Below are positions 17,585 to 28,711 of a stretch of 64,000 bases of DNA, in pieces. The notes beneath the pieces were generated by a model. It ran no database searches. It worked only from the letters and a program-made list of their open reading frames with translations, and was not told the origin of the DNA. Position 1 is the first letter of the stretch. Each line of letters begins with the position of its first letter. The translations under genes and the position numbers were made by a program. The stretch covers positions 26,361 through 90,360 of the forward strand of contig NZ_JABXYX010000023.1 in the NCBI RefSeq assembly GCF_017982655.1. Reading direction: 5' to 3'. Source of the DNA: Brasilonema sp. CT11 (lineage in GTDB: Bacteria; Cyanobacteriota; Cyanobacteriia; Cyanobacteriales; Nostocaceae).

Positions 17585-19390
17585 TTAACTGTTCACCGAT
17601 TGAATCCACTGCTTTAGTGTAGATACAACGTCAGCGATCGCAATTTCTTGTGATTTTCGACTTTTTCGTTCCACAACTTCGACTTTGCCATTGGCGATCG
17701 CTCGTCCGGTGACAATTCTGTATGGAATGCCAATCAAATCTGCATCTTTGAATTTTACTCCTGCCCGTTCATTACGGTCATCGAGTAAGGTTTCAACTCC
17801 TGCTTGATTGAGTTGGACGTACAGTTTTTCAGCGATCTCCACTTGTTGGGCGTCGTTGATGTTAGGAATTGTAACAATTGTGTGATAAGGTGCGATCGCC
17901 ACTGGCCAAATAATTCCATCTTTGTCGTAAGATTGCTCTACAGCAGCTTGAGCCAAGCGTGACACACCTACACCAAAACAACCCATCAGTAGAGGTTTTT
18001 CTTCACCCTGTTCGTTGGTAAAAGTTGCACCCATTGCTATGGAATACTTAGTGCCCAGTTGAAATATGTGACCTACCTCGATCCCACGAGCACTTTCTAG
18101 GGTTTGCTCTGGGTTGTGCTTTGCGCGATCGCCTGGTCTGGCTTTACGCACATCCACGGCAAACTCTGGTAACTTCAATTGCTCACCCCAATTTGCCCCG
18201 ACGACGTGGTAGCCAGATTCATTGGCACCCGTGACAAAGTTTTTTAAATCAGTTGCAGTTTTATCGACCAAACGTAAAAAGCCTGGTGCTATATTCTTCA
18301 CAGATTTAATATAATCATCCGCAACATCAGGGGCAATGTAACCCAAGGGCAAAGGCTTACTAGCCCATTTCCTTTGAGCTTCTGTATCTGGTACTGCAAG
18401 TTTAATCACCGTTTTTGCATCGTACTTCGGAGCTAACTTTGTCAATTCATTTTGTAACTTGACATCATTAACTTCTTGGTCACCTCGGATGCTCACCAGC
18501 ACTACTACTGATGTTCCATTATCAAAAATTGTTTCGTAAAGAACGTTTTTCACAAGCTGGGTGGAGGAACATTTCAAAAATTCACAGACTTTCTCAATTG
18601 TTTCCGTCCCTGGTGTTTCTCGTTTTTCGTAATTGGTAAATGCAGAGGGTTGCGCGTCTGGTGGTAAAGAAACTGCTTTTTCTACGTTCGCCGCGTATTG
18701 CCCATCTTTAGTGTAGAGGACTTCATCTTCGCCTGCTTCCGCCAGCACCATAAATTCTTGAGAAGCAGAACCACCGATTGCACCAGAATCGGCTTGCACG
18801 TCACGAAAAGCCAAGCCAGACCGCCGCAGTATATTACTGTAGGCGATGTGCATATCCTGATATGTTTTTTCTAGACTTTCTTCATCTACGTTGAAGGAGT
18901 AAGCATCCTTCATGATGAATTCTCGTCCGCGCATCAAACCAAAACGGGGGCGAATTTCATCACGGAACTTAGTTTGAATTTGGTAGAGCAGCTGTGGTAG
19001 CTGACGATAGGAACGAATCATATCACGAGCAATTGTCGTGATGACTTCCTCGTGAGTTGGTCCTAGGGCTTGTTCCTGGTCGCGACGATCTTTGAGGGAG
19101 AACATGATACCCTCAGCTTTAGTGTAGGTGTCCCAGCGTCCAGACTCCTTCCACAAGTCAGCCGGTTGAAGTTGGGGTAAGAGACATTCTTGTCCGCCAG
19201 CGGCGTTCATTTCTTCCCGGACAATTTGGGAGACTTTTTGCAGTACTCGCCACATGAGCGGAAGATAGGCATAGACACCGCTACCGATGCGACGAATGTA
19301 TCCTGCACGAAGCAAAAGTTTATGACTGGGAATTTCAGCATCTGCTGGATCATCCCTGAGTGTGAGAAATAACATTTGTGACAGTCGCAT
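17585..19390 (-). CDS. proS: Prolyl-tRNA synthetase
   Basis: ProS charges tRNA-Pro. This 601-residue protein is the bacterial type with an editing INS domain between motifs 2 and 3. Class II motifs are visible: [24 protein letters not shown], then [25 protein letters not shown] (motif 2), [17 protein letters not shown] (motif 3), and an anticodon-binding C-terminal domain. I start at the ATG at 19390, which has AAAGGGGAC upstream. A TTG at 19408 would add six residues. It is divergent from the acyltransferase gene. Confidence 0.97.
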   Translation of the reverse strand: MRLSQMLFLTLRDDPADAEIPSHKLLLRAGYIRRIGSGVYAYLPLMWRVLQKVSQIVREEMNAAGGQECLLPQLQPADLWKESGRWDTYTKAEGIMFSLKDRRDQEQALGPTHEEVITTIARDMIRSYRQLPQLLYQIQTKFRDEIRPRFGLMRGREFIMKDAYSFNVDEESLEKTYQDMHIAYSNILRRSGLAFRDVQADSGAIGGSASQEFMVLAEAGEDEVLYTKDGQYAANVEKAVSLPPDAQPSAFTNYEKRETPGTETIEKVCEFLKCSSTQLVKNVLYETIFDNGTSVVVLVSIRGDQEVNDVKLQNELTKLAPKYDAKTVIKLAVPDTEAQRKWASKPLPLGYIAPDVADDYIKSVKNIAPGFLRLVDKTATDLKNFVTGANESGYHVVGANWGEQLKLPEFAVDVRKARPGDRAKHNPEQTLESARGIEVGHIFQLGTKYSIAMGATFTNEQGEEKPLLMGCFGVGVSRLAQAAVEQSYDKDGIIWPVAIAPYHTIVTIPNINDAQQVEIAEKLYVQLNQAGVETLLDDRNERAGVKFKDADLIGIPYRIVTGRAIANGKVEVVERKSRKSQEIAIADVVSTLKQWIQSVNS

Positions 19391-19441
19391 CGTTTGTCCC
19401 CTTTCCAAATTCGATCATCTCTATTTCAGTTACAGTTTAAA

Positions 19442-20866
19442 ATGAAGGCTTGCAGCTTCAGGAGCATTTTTACCTTGCCTGATGTCGTTTATCAAGCACA
19501 GCCACCCCTAGAATTTATCCCTCCAGCGCTAGATCCCTGGTTTTTACGCGTTTGCCAATTGTTCCTACCCAGCTTAATACACTGGAGAACGGCAATTAGT
19601 CATATTGAAGCAGACAACCAGGAAGTTTTGCTGAATCTTTATCGCCAGTTTCAGGATCGCAAAATCCGTTTTTTAATCGCATTTCGTCATCCCAAGGCAG
19701 AAGATCCACTTTGTCTGGTCTACTTGCTCTCCCACATTTTGCCAAAGCTAGCACGACACAAGGGTGTAGTGCTACAGCCTCCGATTCACGCTCATTTTAT
19801 CTACGACCGGGGAATTCCTCTATGGGCTGGTTCCTACATTGGCTGGGTTGCTTCACGCTTGGGTGGGACGCCTATCGTCCGAGGTAAGGCAGATTGGACG
19901 GGGTTACGATCAGCGCGTGATTTGTTTGCCAATGGTCAGTTCCCGATGGCGGCTGCACCAGAAGGAGCCACGAATGGTCTTTCAGAAATTGTCAACCCAT
20001 TGGAACCCGGCATTGCTCAACTCGGCTTTTGGTGTGCTGAAGATTTGCACAAAGACAATCGACATGAGCAGGTTTTTATTGTACCAGTTGGAATTAAATA
20101 TAGTTACATCTCTGCTCCTTGGGATGCGATCGCCAAACTTTTAACCGAATTGGAAGCTGCTTGCGGTTTAGCTGTAGACAGACAAAGCCAATCAGAACAC
20201 AGCACTTTCGACTCTCTGTATCCACGGTTATTTCGTTTAGGCGAACATTTATTGTCTTTAATGGAAAAGTTTTACACGCGGTTTTATCATCAAAAACTGC
20301 CTGTGCAAGAAGAAGCAAAAGATGTCAATGAACTGTTGGCATCTCGTCTCAAAGCTTTGTTAAATATTGTCTTACAAGTTGCAGAACAGTATTTTGACTT
20401 ACAACCCAAAGGAAATTTTAATGATCGCTGTCGTCGCGTAGAACAGGCTGGCTGGAATTATATTTTTCGTGAAGAATTTAAGGATGTCAAAGCACTGTCA
20501 CCTTTGGAACGCGGTTTAGGCGATCGCATCGCCGAAGAAGCTAATTTACGGATGTGGCACATGAGGCTGGTGGAAAATTTCGTTGCTGTCACAGGTAAAT
20601 ACGTACGAGAAAAACCCACACCAGAACGCTTTGCGGAGACAACGTTATTAATACGGAACATGGTTAATCGAATCAGAGGCGGTAGTCCTTCACATTACCT
20701 AACACTTGGCAAGCAAGAGGTAAAAATAACAATAGGTGAGCCAATCTCTGTTTCTGAACGTTATCCAAATTATCAGGCAAGTCGTCAAGCTGCAAGGCAA
20801 GCAGTTGCTGATTTAACGAAGGATTTACAACTGGCGATGGAGGATTTGATTTTGAAGGGGGAGTGA
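19442..20866 (+). CDS. PlsC-like 1-acyl-glycerol-3-phosphate acyltransferase family protein
   Basis: About 474 residues from the ATG at 19442. An upstream start at 19394 would overlap the proS 5' end. The acyltransferase HX4D motif is HPKAED near residue 82, and the PEGT-like motif is PEGATNG. The C-terminal half is helical and contains a second conserved region (VRNMVNRIRGG type). The substrate is not certain, but such proteins acylate glycerol phosphates or related lipids at the membrane. The family is common in cyanobacteria next to or near housekeeping genes. Confidence 0.8.
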   Translation: MKACSFRSIFTLPDVVYQAQPPLEFIPPALDPWFLRVCQLFLPSLIHWRTAISHIEADNQEVLLNLYRQFQDRKIRFLIAFRHPKAEDPLCLVYLLSHILPKLARHKGVVLQPPIHAHFIYDRGIPLWAGSYIGWVASRLGGTPIVRGKADWTGLRSARDLFANGQFPMAAAPEGATNGLSEIVNPLEPGIAQLGFWCAEDLHKDNRHEQVFIVPVGIKYSYISAPWDAIAKLLTELEAACGLAVDRQSQSEHSTFDSLYPRLFRLGEHLLSLMEKFYTRFYHQKLPVQEEAKDVNELLASRLKALLNIVLQVAEQYFDLQPKGNFNDRCRRVEQAGWNYIFREEFKDVKALSPLERGLGDRIAEEANLRMWHMRLVENFVAVTGKYVREKPTPERFAETTLLIRNMVNRIRGGSPSHYLTLGKQEVKITIGEPISVSERYPNYQASRQAARQAVADLTKDLQLAMEDLILKGE

Positions 20867-21286
20867 TGCAAGAAATTAGCTGTAACTGTTAATTATCAGA
20901 CCTGTTGGGAAATAAAAATAAAGTGTCGGATGCTAGGATTCTTCCTATCCCCTCCCGATTTATGCCGCATCCAAATAGAAGTTCCACAGCCCTGTGGAGA
21001 CTAACATGAGACGCTCATCGAAATCAGTGACACGATTCCTGTAAATTCCTGCGATCTGTGCGGAGCACAGCAGCGAAGCTATCGCATTGTATCGTTTCAC
21101 TCCGGCAAAGGGATTCTCACGCGGAATGCAACATTAGCGCGAAGTTTTGGATAAGTAAATTTGTCAATATATATTCCTAAGTCTGACTTCTGCTCATCAA
21201 TAGGTATACTCATCATCGTTAAAATAATTGTTAGTAGCCAAAATTTTAGATTTTTTGTTAAAAATATCACACCTGTTAAGTATAAA

Positions 21287-21919
21287 GTGTATACAGAGTT
21301 GGAGCTTTGGGAAGATCCAGAAAGGGAAAAGCAGCTAGAGTGGGCGCGATTACCTATGCCTGACGCAGAAGTAATCATTTACCCCAACTTATTTGATAAA
21401 AACGAAAGCGACCAAATGTTTTCTGAGTTGTACAGGACTACTCATTGGAAACAAGATACAACACTGCTTTTTGGTAAACGCATCGCTCTACCACGACTTA
21501 CCGCTTGGTATGGGGATAAAGGCAAATTTTATACTTACTCAAAAATAAAAATGGAGCGTCATTCATGGACTCCCATATTAATAAAAATCAAGTCTCGAAT
21601 TGAGAGCATAGTTGGCACGCAATTTAACAGCGTATTACTAAATTTATACCGCGACGGCAAAGACAGTGTAGCTTGGCATAGCGACGATGAACCAGAGCTT
21701 GGTGAAAACCCGGAGATTGGCTCTGTAAGCTTTGGCGCTAGTCGCCGTTTTATGTTTAGGCATAAATCTCAAAAAGAATTAAAATTTGAGATTGAATTAA
21801 CTCATGGAAGCTTTCTTCTCATGAAAGGAGCAACGCAACATTTCTGGCAACACCAAACACCAAAGACTAGCAAGGTCATGAAACCAAGAATAAATCTTAC
21901 CTTTAGAAAAGTGAGCTAA
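21287..21919 (+). CDS. AlkB-like 2-oxoglutarate/Fe(II)-dependent dioxygenase
   Basis: Oxidative demethylase family that repairs alkylated bases. The iron site HxD is in AWHSDDEPELG, the distal His in ATQHFWQH, and the 2-oxoglutarate RxNxTFR motif is RINLTFR, all intact. The open frame extends upstream to 21161, but its first 42 codons are low-complexity and look non-coding. A GTG at 21287 or the ATG at 21357 is more likely. No ribosome binding site decides between them. The 20867-21160 region before it holds repeats only. Confidence 0.87.
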   Translation: MYTELELWEDPEREKQLEWARLPMPDAEVIIYPNLFDKNESDQMFSELYRTTHWKQDTTLLFGKRIALPRLTAWYGDKGKFYTYSKIKMERHSWTPILIKIKSRIESIVGTQFNSVLLNLYRDGKDSVAWHSDDEPELGENPEIGSVSFGASRRFMFRHKSQKELKFEIELTHGSFLLMKGATQHFWQHQTPKTSKVMKPRINLTFRKVS

Positions 21920-21946
21920 CGTAAAGACAGCCACCTTGATATAGTC

Positions 21947-22531
21947 TCAGGCAAATTGCTTAGGAAAAACTTTTGATAAATCTAAGGATAAATCAGGAAA
22001 ACACGGTAGAAACACTGACTCATTCGGCAGAAAAATCAACTTTTTACGATAACCAAATTTTCCTTGTAAATCTTGATACGGTTCACTGTAGCATTCCAGG
22101 CAGTTATCTACTAAATTAAATATCCAATAATCAGAAATACCTGCTTCAGCATAAATTGGTAATTTTACCTCTTGGTCATATTTTAAAGAGGAATCAGCAA
22201 TTTCAATTAACAGTAATATATCGGCGGGACTGGGATGAGCACTGAGATAGTCATCATCTCGATTTTGTGCAATGACAAGATCTGGTTCAGGTTGGTTGTG
22301 GTTAAGAATAATAATTGGTTCTTGTCCTCGTAGTGTCCCCCGTTCTCCAACAAGCTTGAATAACTCTCGAAATAAACGGGTTTCACAAACAGAGTGTGGT
22401 CTACCTTTCGATACCATTGGGATAATTTCTCCGTTGATCAGCTCAACTCGATCATCCTCACTGAAAAATCCGAGTTCTGCTAAACGGTCGTATTCAGAAA
22501 TTGTAAAACGTTTTGCTGTGGTTATAGTCAT
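21947..22531 (-). CDS. Uma2-family (DUF820) putative endonuclease
   Basis: A 194-residue PD-(D/E)XK-fold protein of a family expanded in cyanobacteria. It has the typical TISEYDRLAELGFFSEDDRVELINGEI start, QPEPDLVIAQ, LLLIEIADSSLKYDQEVKLPIYAEAGI and DYWIFNL. Its biological role is unknown. These genes are often found near mobile elements. It is convergent with the AlkB-like gene with a 27-bp gap. Confidence 0.93.
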   Translation of the reverse strand: MTITTAKRFTISEYDRLAELGFFSEDDRVELINGEIIPMVSKGRPHSVCETRLFRELFKLVGERGTLRGQEPIIILNHNQPEPDLVIAQNRDDDYLSAHPSPADILLLIEIADSSLKYDQEVKLPIYAEAGISDYWIFNLVDNCLECYSEPYQDLQGKFGYRKKLIFLPNESVFLPCFPDLSLDLSKVFPKQFA

Positions 22532-22788
22532 AGCATTTTAGGAACTTCAGGGCTTGAAAAAAATAGAAGCTACCTATGACTTATTTTAAATTGCGCAAAA
22601 TAACAAAGACAGTAACTCATTCATGACAAATGCAAAAACAGCCCAACCAATACAAATCATGCTGGCACATTGGGCTGATTTTGGTGATGATGAAATTGTC
22701 CAGATTGATAAGTTTATCAACCTTTAACTGAACTAAAAGCCAATAGTCAAAAGTCAGGAACTCATGACTTATGACTGATCACGAGAAC

Positions 22789-24333
22789 CTAAGAAGCTGT
22801 TTCCCTAGCTGCCCCGGAACCTAGCTTTTTTGGAGACACTGAAGTCTCGCGACGTCCTGTCCGCAGTTTGGGCTTGGGACTGCCACGTTTTTCTCCTTCT
22901 GTGTTGTTGGTGTCGGATGAAGACCAAGAGGAGCGGGGGCGATCGCCAGACAACTCGCCGCGACGTCCTGTCCGCAGTCTGGGTTTGGGAGTTGGGGGTA
23001 CAAGATCTTCTTCTGTAATGTCTGGTTCTGATTGCAGCCAAGCAGGACGGGTTTGGTCGTAAGCAATTTGCAACGCTGCTGCAGCGATCGCCTGAGCATC
23101 GTATTGTTCAATCAGCTCGCTTACCATTGGTAAAAATGAAGCTAAACGCTCACCTGCCAATGCTTCTCGCACTTGAGTTTGCAATTTTTCTATCTGCCGC
23201 GCTTCAATTTGTGTCCGTGTAGGAATCGACAGCACTTGCCAAGTCTGCCGATTATGGCGTTCAAACACTTGCTGCTTGCGTCGTTCAAAGGGCTGCACCA
23301 GAGAAATGGCTGTACCTTCTTTACCAGCTCGACCTGTACGACCAATCCGGTGAACATAGGTTTCTACGCTATCGGGTAAGTCAAAGTTAATCACGTGAGA
23401 CAACTGGTCAACGTCTAAACCTCGTGCTGCAATATCCGTTGCAACGACCCAGCGTACTTGACGATTGCGGAACCGTATCAATAAGCGTTCCCGCGCTTGT
23501 TGCGACAAATCACCGTGATATTCATCCACACTATGACCAGCTGCTTGCAGTTGATTGGTGAGTTCTGCTGCTGTACGTCTGGTGCGAACAAAGATTAAAG
23601 CCGATTCTGGGTCTTCCATTTCGAGAATTGGCTGTAAGGCTTTGGCTTTTGTCCAGTGGCGCGGTACAATATAAGCCACCTGATTAATTTTGTTAGGAGC
23701 GGCTTTTGGTTGCTCAACGGTTACTGTGACTGGCGAACGTAAGAACTTGTTCACCAACTGACGAATTGAGGGAGGCATTGTTGCCGAGAATAGAGCTGTC
23801 TGGCGGTCTTTGGGGGCTTGAGAGAGAATTTTCTCTACATCGTCGATAAAGCCCATGCTTAGCATTTCATCAGCTTCATCCAACACAAACCATTTCACCC
23901 GATCCAGCTTCAAACTGCCTCGCTCCAGCAAGTCTATCACTCGCCCTGGCGTACCTACGACCATGTGAACGCCGCGTTTGAGTTGTAACATTTGACGATC
24001 TATCGATTGACCACCGTAGATTGCTAAAACGCGCAAATCTTGGTTTGCAATAAATTGATTGATCGCATCGTGAACTTGAATAGCTAACTCACGAGTTGGT
24101 GTTAGAACCAAAGCTTGGACAGCTTTTTGAGTCACATCCACCTGATCTATAATTGGCAGGGAAAATGCTGCCGTTTTTCCCGTTCCAGTTTGGGATTGAC
24201 CTACGACATCACGACCTGATAACAGGTGTGGAATTGCTTGCGCTTGGATGTTTGTTGGTGCGCTAAAGCCTAGTTTTTCTAATAGCTGAGCAGACTCTTG
24301 TGAAATTCCTAAATCTGAAAACGAAAGATTCAT
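22789..24333 (-). CDS. DEAD-box RNA helicase
   Basis: A 514-residue ATP-dependent RNA helicase. Motifs in order: Q motif region NIQAQAIPHLL, I QTGTGKTAAF, Ia PTRELA, II DEAD, III SAT, IV ALIFVRTRR, and VI HRIGRTGRAG. The Arg/Lys-rich C-terminal tail contains two copies of P-KP-LRTGRR. Cyanobacterial homologues include the cold- and redox-regulated CrhR, but I do not claim that orthology. AGGAG precedes the ATG. An AT-rich 5' leader separates it from rimO. Confidence 0.93.
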   Translation of the reverse strand: MNLSFSDLGISQESAQLLEKLGFSAPTNIQAQAIPHLLSGRDVVGQSQTGTGKTAAFSLPIIDQVDVTQKAVQALVLTPTRELAIQVHDAINQFIANQDLRVLAIYGGQSIDRQMLQLKRGVHMVVGTPGRVIDLLERGSLKLDRVKWFVLDEADEMLSMGFIDDVEKILSQAPKDRQTALFSATMPPSIRQLVNKFLRSPVTVTVEQPKAAPNKINQVAYIVPRHWTKAKALQPILEMEDPESALIFVRTRRTAAELTNQLQAAGHSVDEYHGDLSQQARERLLIRFRNRQVRWVVATDIAARGLDVDQLSHVINFDLPDSVETYVHRIGRTGRAGKEGTAISLVQPFERRKQQVFERHNRQTWQVLSIPTRTQIEARQIEKLQTQVREALAGERLASFLPMVSELIEQYDAQAIAAAALQIAYDQTRPAWLQSEPDITEEDLVPPTPKPRLRTGRRGELSGDRPRSSWSSSDTNNTEGEKRGSPKPKLRTGRRETSVSPKKLGSGAARETAS

Positions 24334-24519
24334 TAAATCTCCTATATGTTCGTTTGGTTTTTTGATGAGTTATTTGTGATTTCTCAAAAGACAAAGAACC
24401 CCTAGGGTATGCCTATGACAGGTCTTTTGACGTTTAAAGTCGCGTACACTTTGTGATGAGCGACACTCGCCAGATAGTTGAAAACTTTCCTTGGCAACGG
24501 CTGGCTCACAAATGACAAC

Positions 24520-25839
24520 TTAGTTGGTGACAACTTGACCATAAAGGTCGTAGGCATCAGCTTTTTGGATACCTACTGGTACGATGGTTCCTAAGCGTGC
24601 TTCTCCATAAACAAATACCTGCCCATCTACTTCTGGGGAAAACCTGCCAGAACGACCAACTAATTGTCCTGTGACAGGATTTTCTTGTTCAATCAGAACA
24701 TCAACGACTTTGCCAATTTCAAGTTGATTTTTCTTTAAAGAAATCGGCTGTTGGAGTTCCATGATTACGTTCCGCCGCTCATCCATGACGAATTGAGGCA
24801 GCTGATTTGGTAGGTTGTAGGCAGGTGTTCCTTCTTCTTTTGAAAAGGTAAACACACCCACATGGTCAAACTCATGACGCTGGATGAACTGCGACAGATG
24901 CTCAAAATGTTCCTGTGTTTCTCCTGGAAAACCGACAATCAACGTCGTTCGCAGCACAGCTTTTGGTAATGTCTCTTTTATGCGTTCGATAATCCCATCG
25001 TTCACCCGTCCTTGCCAGGGACGATTCATAGCGCGGAGAATGTCTGGATGGGAATGCTGCAAGGGCAAATCCAGGTAAGGTAAGACGTTAGATGTCTCCT
25101 GAATTGCTGTTATCACATCTGGGGTGAGTCCGGTTGGATAGGCATAGTGTATACGAATCCAAGGTACATTGACTTTCCCCAAAGCACGAAGTAATTCAGC
25201 TAATTTCGGCTTGCCATAAATATCGAGACCGTAATTGGTGGTAATTTGGGAAATCAAAATGATTTCTTGGACACCTTGACTTGCTAGCTGTTCTGCTTCG
25301 GTAACTATTGATTCTATGGTACGCGATCGCTGGTTCCCCCGCAGGTGGGGAATAATGCAAAAAGCACATCGGTAATCACAACCTTCGGCAACCCGCAGGT
25401 AAGCGACTCCTTCTGTTGTGGTGCGGTAGCGGGGTGTGGTTTCATCAGCAATGTAGGTTGGCTGTGAACTAACCAGCTTAACCCGCTTACCTTGTTCTAC
25501 TTGCTGAATAACATCCACTATTTTGTGATAGTCCCCGCTTCCCACCACTGCTACTGCCTCAGGCAACTCTTCCAACAACTGTTCTTGGAAGTGCTGCGCC
25601 ATACAGCCTGTGATAACAATTTTTTTATCTGCTTCTGCCAGTTCTACTAAAGTTCTAACAGATTCTTCTCTTGCCGCTTCAATAAAACTACATGTATTAA
25701 CTATAACATATTCTGCTAATTCTTCATTAGAATCTACGCCGTACCCTGCTTCTACTAGGAGTCCTAGCATATGTTCTGTATCTACTCTATTTTTCTCACA
25801 CCCTAAGTGAGAAATTGCAATTGTTGGCTTGTCACCCAT
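24520..25839 (-). CDS. rimO: Ribosomal protein S12 methylthiotransferase
   Basis: RimO is a radical-SAM enzyme that adds a methylthio group to Asp of S12. It shows the N-terminal UPF0004 domain with [12 protein letters not shown] and NTCSFI, the radical-SAM CxxxCxxC in [11 protein letters not shown], and a C-terminal TRAM domain. The ATG at 25839 is preferred over a GTG at 25845. Length is as usual. No operon partner is visible; the downstream helicase has its own leader. Confidence 0.95.
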   Translation of the reverse strand: MGDKPTIAISHLGCEKNRVDTEHMLGLLVEAGYGVDSNEELAEYVIVNTCSFIEAAREESVRTLVELAEADKKIVITGCMAQHFQEQLLEELPEAVAVVGSGDYHKIVDVIQQVEQGKRVKLVSSQPTYIADETTPRYRTTTEGVAYLRVAEGCDYRCAFCIIPHLRGNQRSRTIESIVTEAEQLASQGVQEIILISQITTNYGLDIYGKPKLAELLRALGKVNVPWIRIHYAYPTGLTPDVITAIQETSNVLPYLDLPLQHSHPDILRAMNRPWQGRVNDGIIERIKETLPKAVLRTTLIVGFPGETQEHFEHLSQFIQRHEFDHVGVFTFSKEEGTPAYNLPNQLPQFVMDERRNVIMELQQPISLKKNQLEIGKVVDVLIEQENPVTGQLVGRSGRFSPEVDGQVFVYGEARLGTIVPVGIQKADAYDLYGQVVTN

Positions 25840-25845
25840 ATTCAC

Positions 25846-26686
25846 AAAAATCTTTAGGTTTTTTCATGTACTTCAACGTTTAAGGGCTAGTTTTTTGCTT
25901 CAAACACCATGAGGTTGGTAAAAACCTCCTAATTTTGCTATGACTTTCTAGTTATATACAGCCTCAGGCAGCTATGACCATGATCAAGATAGAGTTCATG
26001 CTATGATAGCTCTATTAATCTGTTGATCAAGAGAAAAGAAGCAACAGTTTTGATAAGTTTGACACTAGTCGTTAATCTTTGTTTATAAATTGCCTGTTGG
26101 TATTTTACATTACCGCTACGTGTGTGTTGTTAGTTTACCTCTTGGGAAGCCACTCTCGATTTGGAAATTGGTCAGATTAATGAGAATTATTGCTCATCTC
26201 GCCAAAACCAACTGTGTGTGGCGCTTTTTGAGAAGTCGCTACCCTAAGGAAAATAGCGCGTTAACGCCTGCATAACGGTAATGCTATCCCTCTACTCAGG
26301 CAATGCCTGAAAGAAGTGATATGCGAGATGCCTTATCCACGGGAAGCTGCCTCGCGTCTGGTGAGTGGCAAACTCCTCTTGCTGTGTCAACAATATCTTA
26401 ACATATCTTATGGAAACTTTGCCGCCACATTCCATGCTAAGGAGGACGCAAGCTGTTCAGGAGCTAAAATCAAAGAAAACACTACTGGCAAGTCCTTGGA
26501 AATGCTTGTTGGGTGCAAATAACAAATAAAATTGTTTAAGAGCTAGTTGAACAAATGGTGATAAAAAGCAAACTTAAATAATTAGTAGTGAATTATGAGT
26601 CAATAGTCAATAGTCAATAGTCACCAGTGATAATAACAAATGATGAATGACTAAGGACTGATGACTCCGCAAAGCGGGTTAAAAAC
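25846..26686. other. 840-bp intergenic region upstream of btpA without a recognised gene
   Basis: Two plus-strand open frames (26090-26275 and 26316-26522) lack recognisable motifs. The segment around 26200-26460 is more GC-balanced than its flanks and has several short complementary runs (for example GCCTGCATAACGG and CAGGCAATGCCTG). A structured RNA is possible, but I recognise none. Tandem AGTCAAT heptamers lie near its right end. Confidence 0.4.
26598..26624. repeat. Heptamer tandem repeat (AGTCAAT)
   Basis: Three full AGTCAAT units plus a partial one. Related degenerate ACTAATG and AGTCA strings occur at 3700-3740, 6960-6985, 22735-22785 and 27570-27620. This is the short tandemly repeated sequence class known from filamentous cyanobacteria. 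Confidence 0.75.
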
Positions 26687-27535
26687 GTGGACTTATATCA
26701 GCTATTTAAAACCCGAACACCAATTATAGGCGTAGTTCACCTACTACCGTTACCTACTTCGCCCCGTTGGGGAGGTAGCCTCAAAGCAGTCGTTGACCGT
26801 GCCGAGCAAGAAGCAACAGCCCTGGCAAGTGGAGGGGTTGACGGTATTATTGTAGAGAATTTTTTCGACGCGCCGTTTCCCAAAAACCAGGTTGATCCAG
26901 CAGTTGTGAGTGCCATGACTATGTTGGTACAGCGGATACAAAATATGGTAACGCTGCCTGTAGGTATAAATGTTTTACGGAACGACGCAAGGAGTGCAAT
27001 GGCGATCGCCAGCTGTGTCAGAGCGCAATTTATCCGCGTCAATGTCCTGACAGGTGTCATGGCAACTGACCAGGGCATTATTGAGGGAGAAGCTTATCAA
27101 CTCCTGCGCTATCGGCGGGAGTTAGGCAGCGATGTCAAAATTTTTGCGGATGTGTTGGTCAAGCACGCTCGTCCCTTGAGTGCTGTGAATCTCACCACAG
27201 CAGTGCAAGACACCATTGAGCGCGGTTTGGCAGATGCGGTGATTATATCTGGTTGGGCGACGGGTCATCCCACAAACCCAGAAGATTTGGAACTGGCATC
27301 TTCTGCTGCTAGCGGCACTCCAGTGTTTATTGGTAGTGGAGCAAGTTTAGAAAACATTGCTACACTGATACAGGCGGCAGATGGTGTCATTGTTTCCAGT
27401 GCTTTGAAACGCCACGGTCGTCGTGAGCAAGCGATAGATCCAAATCGAGTCAGTCAGTTTGTAGAAGCTGCACGTAAAGGTTGGAACTCAAAAAGTGAAA
27501 CAAAATCAATTTCCGAGCTAAAGCTACACTCGTAA
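26687..27535 (+). CDS. btpA: BtpA/SgcQ family protein, photosystem I biogenesis factor
   Basis: A 282-residue TIM-barrel protein. In Synechocystis, BtpA is needed for accumulation of photosystem I reaction-centre proteins. It shows the family motif PIIGVVHLLPLP, GVDGIIVENFFDAPF, LPVGINVLRND and IGSGASLENI. The start is the GTG at 26687. Monocistronic layout is likely, with a VKOR gene 160 bp downstream on the same strand. Confidence 0.92.
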   Translation: MDLYQLFKTRTPIIGVVHLLPLPTSPRWGGSLKAVVDRAEQEATALASGGVDGIIVENFFDAPFPKNQVDPAVVSAMTMLVQRIQNMVTLPVGINVLRNDARSAMAIASCVRAQFIRVNVLTGVMATDQGIIEGEAYQLLRYRRELGSDVKIFADVLVKHARPLSAVNLTTAVQDTIERGLADAVIISGWATGHPTNPEDLELASSAASGTPVFIGSGASLENIATLIQAADGVIVSSALKRHGRREQAIDPNRVSQFVEAARKGWNSKSETKSISELKLHS

Positions 27536-27694
27536 CTGAGGAATAGGGAATTGGGAATGGGGAACAAGTAGTCGCTAGTAGTTACTTAAGAAGTAATGAG
27601 TAAAAAAACTAATGACTAGCAACCAACAACTCATAAATTCCAATTTCCTATTCCCAAATCCTAGTCTGTTATTCCTAATTCTTTATTGCAGTTT

Positions 27695-28660
27695 ATGAGT
27701 CGCCGTCGTTCTATTCCCTGGATTCATAAAAAGTCGCGGATATTAATTGCCGCGATCGCATCTTGTGGTGCATTAACAACAGCTTACCTGACTGTCGTTA
27801 AGTTGACACAAGCATCTGCCGCTTGCCCCACCAAGAGCTGTGATTTAGTACTTGCTAGCCCTTATGCCACAGTTTTGGGGCTACCTCTGGCTTTGTTTGG
27901 CTTCCTAGCTTACGCCAGCATGGCAGTCTTCGCTTTGGCTCCTTTGGCAGTTGATCCAGCGAAAAATAAAAATAGCCGGACAAAGCTGGAAAATGTGACA
28001 TGGTTGTTGCTTTTGGCAGGTGCGATAGCTATGTCTATCTTCAGCGGCTATTTAATGTACCTGCTATTTTTCACAATCAAAGCACTTTGTCTGTACTGTC
28101 TCGCTTCGGCTGTATTCTCCCTGACTCTGTTAGTGCTAACTATCATTGGTCGCACATGGGATGATATTGGGCAAATTTTCTTTACTGCCATTATTGTTGG
28201 CATGGTGACGCTCATTGGGACTTTAGGCGTTTATGCCAATGTAAATAACCCTAATGCTAGAACTGGGTCGAATGGAGTTAGCTTAGAACCAAGCGGAGAT
28301 CCAACAGCTGGTGTTGGTTGGCCGATCACCACGACTTCTGGTGAAGCAGAAATTGAGTTAGCACGTCACTTAACCAAAATTGGTGCTAAAGAATACGTCG
28401 CTTGGTGGTGTCCTCATTGCCACGAACAAAAACAACTGTTCGGTAAACAGGCGTATCCAGAAATTCAAAAAATTGAGTGTGACCCGCAAGGTAAAGACGC
28501 TCGTCCAGATTTGTGCAAAACAGCTGGTATTCAAGGCTTTCCTACTTGGGAAATTAAGGGTAAACAATATCCTAACGTACAGGCATTAGAGAAATTAGCT
28601 CAAATTTCTGGCTATCAAGGTCCACGCAATTTTAACAATTTTCCTGGTGCTTTTAAATAG
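27695..28660 (+). CDS. Vitamin K epoxide reductase homologue fused to a thioredoxin-like domain
   Basis: A 321-residue membrane protein that links quinone reduction to disulfide formation in the periplasm/lumen. The VKOR part (residues 20-180) has about four TM helices, the loop cysteines in ACPTKSCDLV and the active CLYC. The C-terminal domain (about 225-321) carries a thioredoxin-like CPHC. This fused architecture is the usual cyanobacterial one (LTO1-like). I use the ATG at 27695; a TTG at 27686 is possible. Confidence 0.93.
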   Translation: MSRRRSIPWIHKKSRILIAAIASCGALTTAYLTVVKLTQASAACPTKSCDLVLASPYATVLGLPLALFGFLAYASMAVFALAPLAVDPAKNKNSRTKLENVTWLLLLAGAIAMSIFSGYLMYLLFFTIKALCLYCLASAVFSLTLLVLTIIGRTWDDIGQIFFTAIIVGMVTLIGTLGVYANVNNPNARTGSNGVSLEPSGDPTAGVGWPITTTSGEAEIELARHLTKIGAKEYVAWWCPHCHEQKQLFGKQAYPEIQKIECDPQGKDARPDLCKTAGIQGFPTWEIKGKQYPNVQALEKLAQISGYQGPRNFNNFPGAFK

Positions 28661-28677
28661 TTTCCAGTTGCTCAAGT

Positions 28678-28711
28678 AACCCACCCTGGCTTCGTTGCCT
28701 GAGGGTGGGTT
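28678..28711 (+). terminator. Hairpin after the VKOR gene
   Basis: Perfect 10-bp stem AACCCACCCT / AGGGTGGGTT with a 14-base loop, 18 bp past the stop. A clear T-run is missing, so termination is only likely. Confidence 0.5.

Noticed and set aside
22623..22727. 34-residue plus-strand frame (MTNAKTAQPIQIMLAHWADF)
   Set aside because: No ribosome binding site or recognisable motif; may be a remnant, too weak to annotate.
26090..26522. Two plus-strand open frames before btpA
   Set aside because: No recognisable domain and no convincing ribosome binding site; treated as non-coding.
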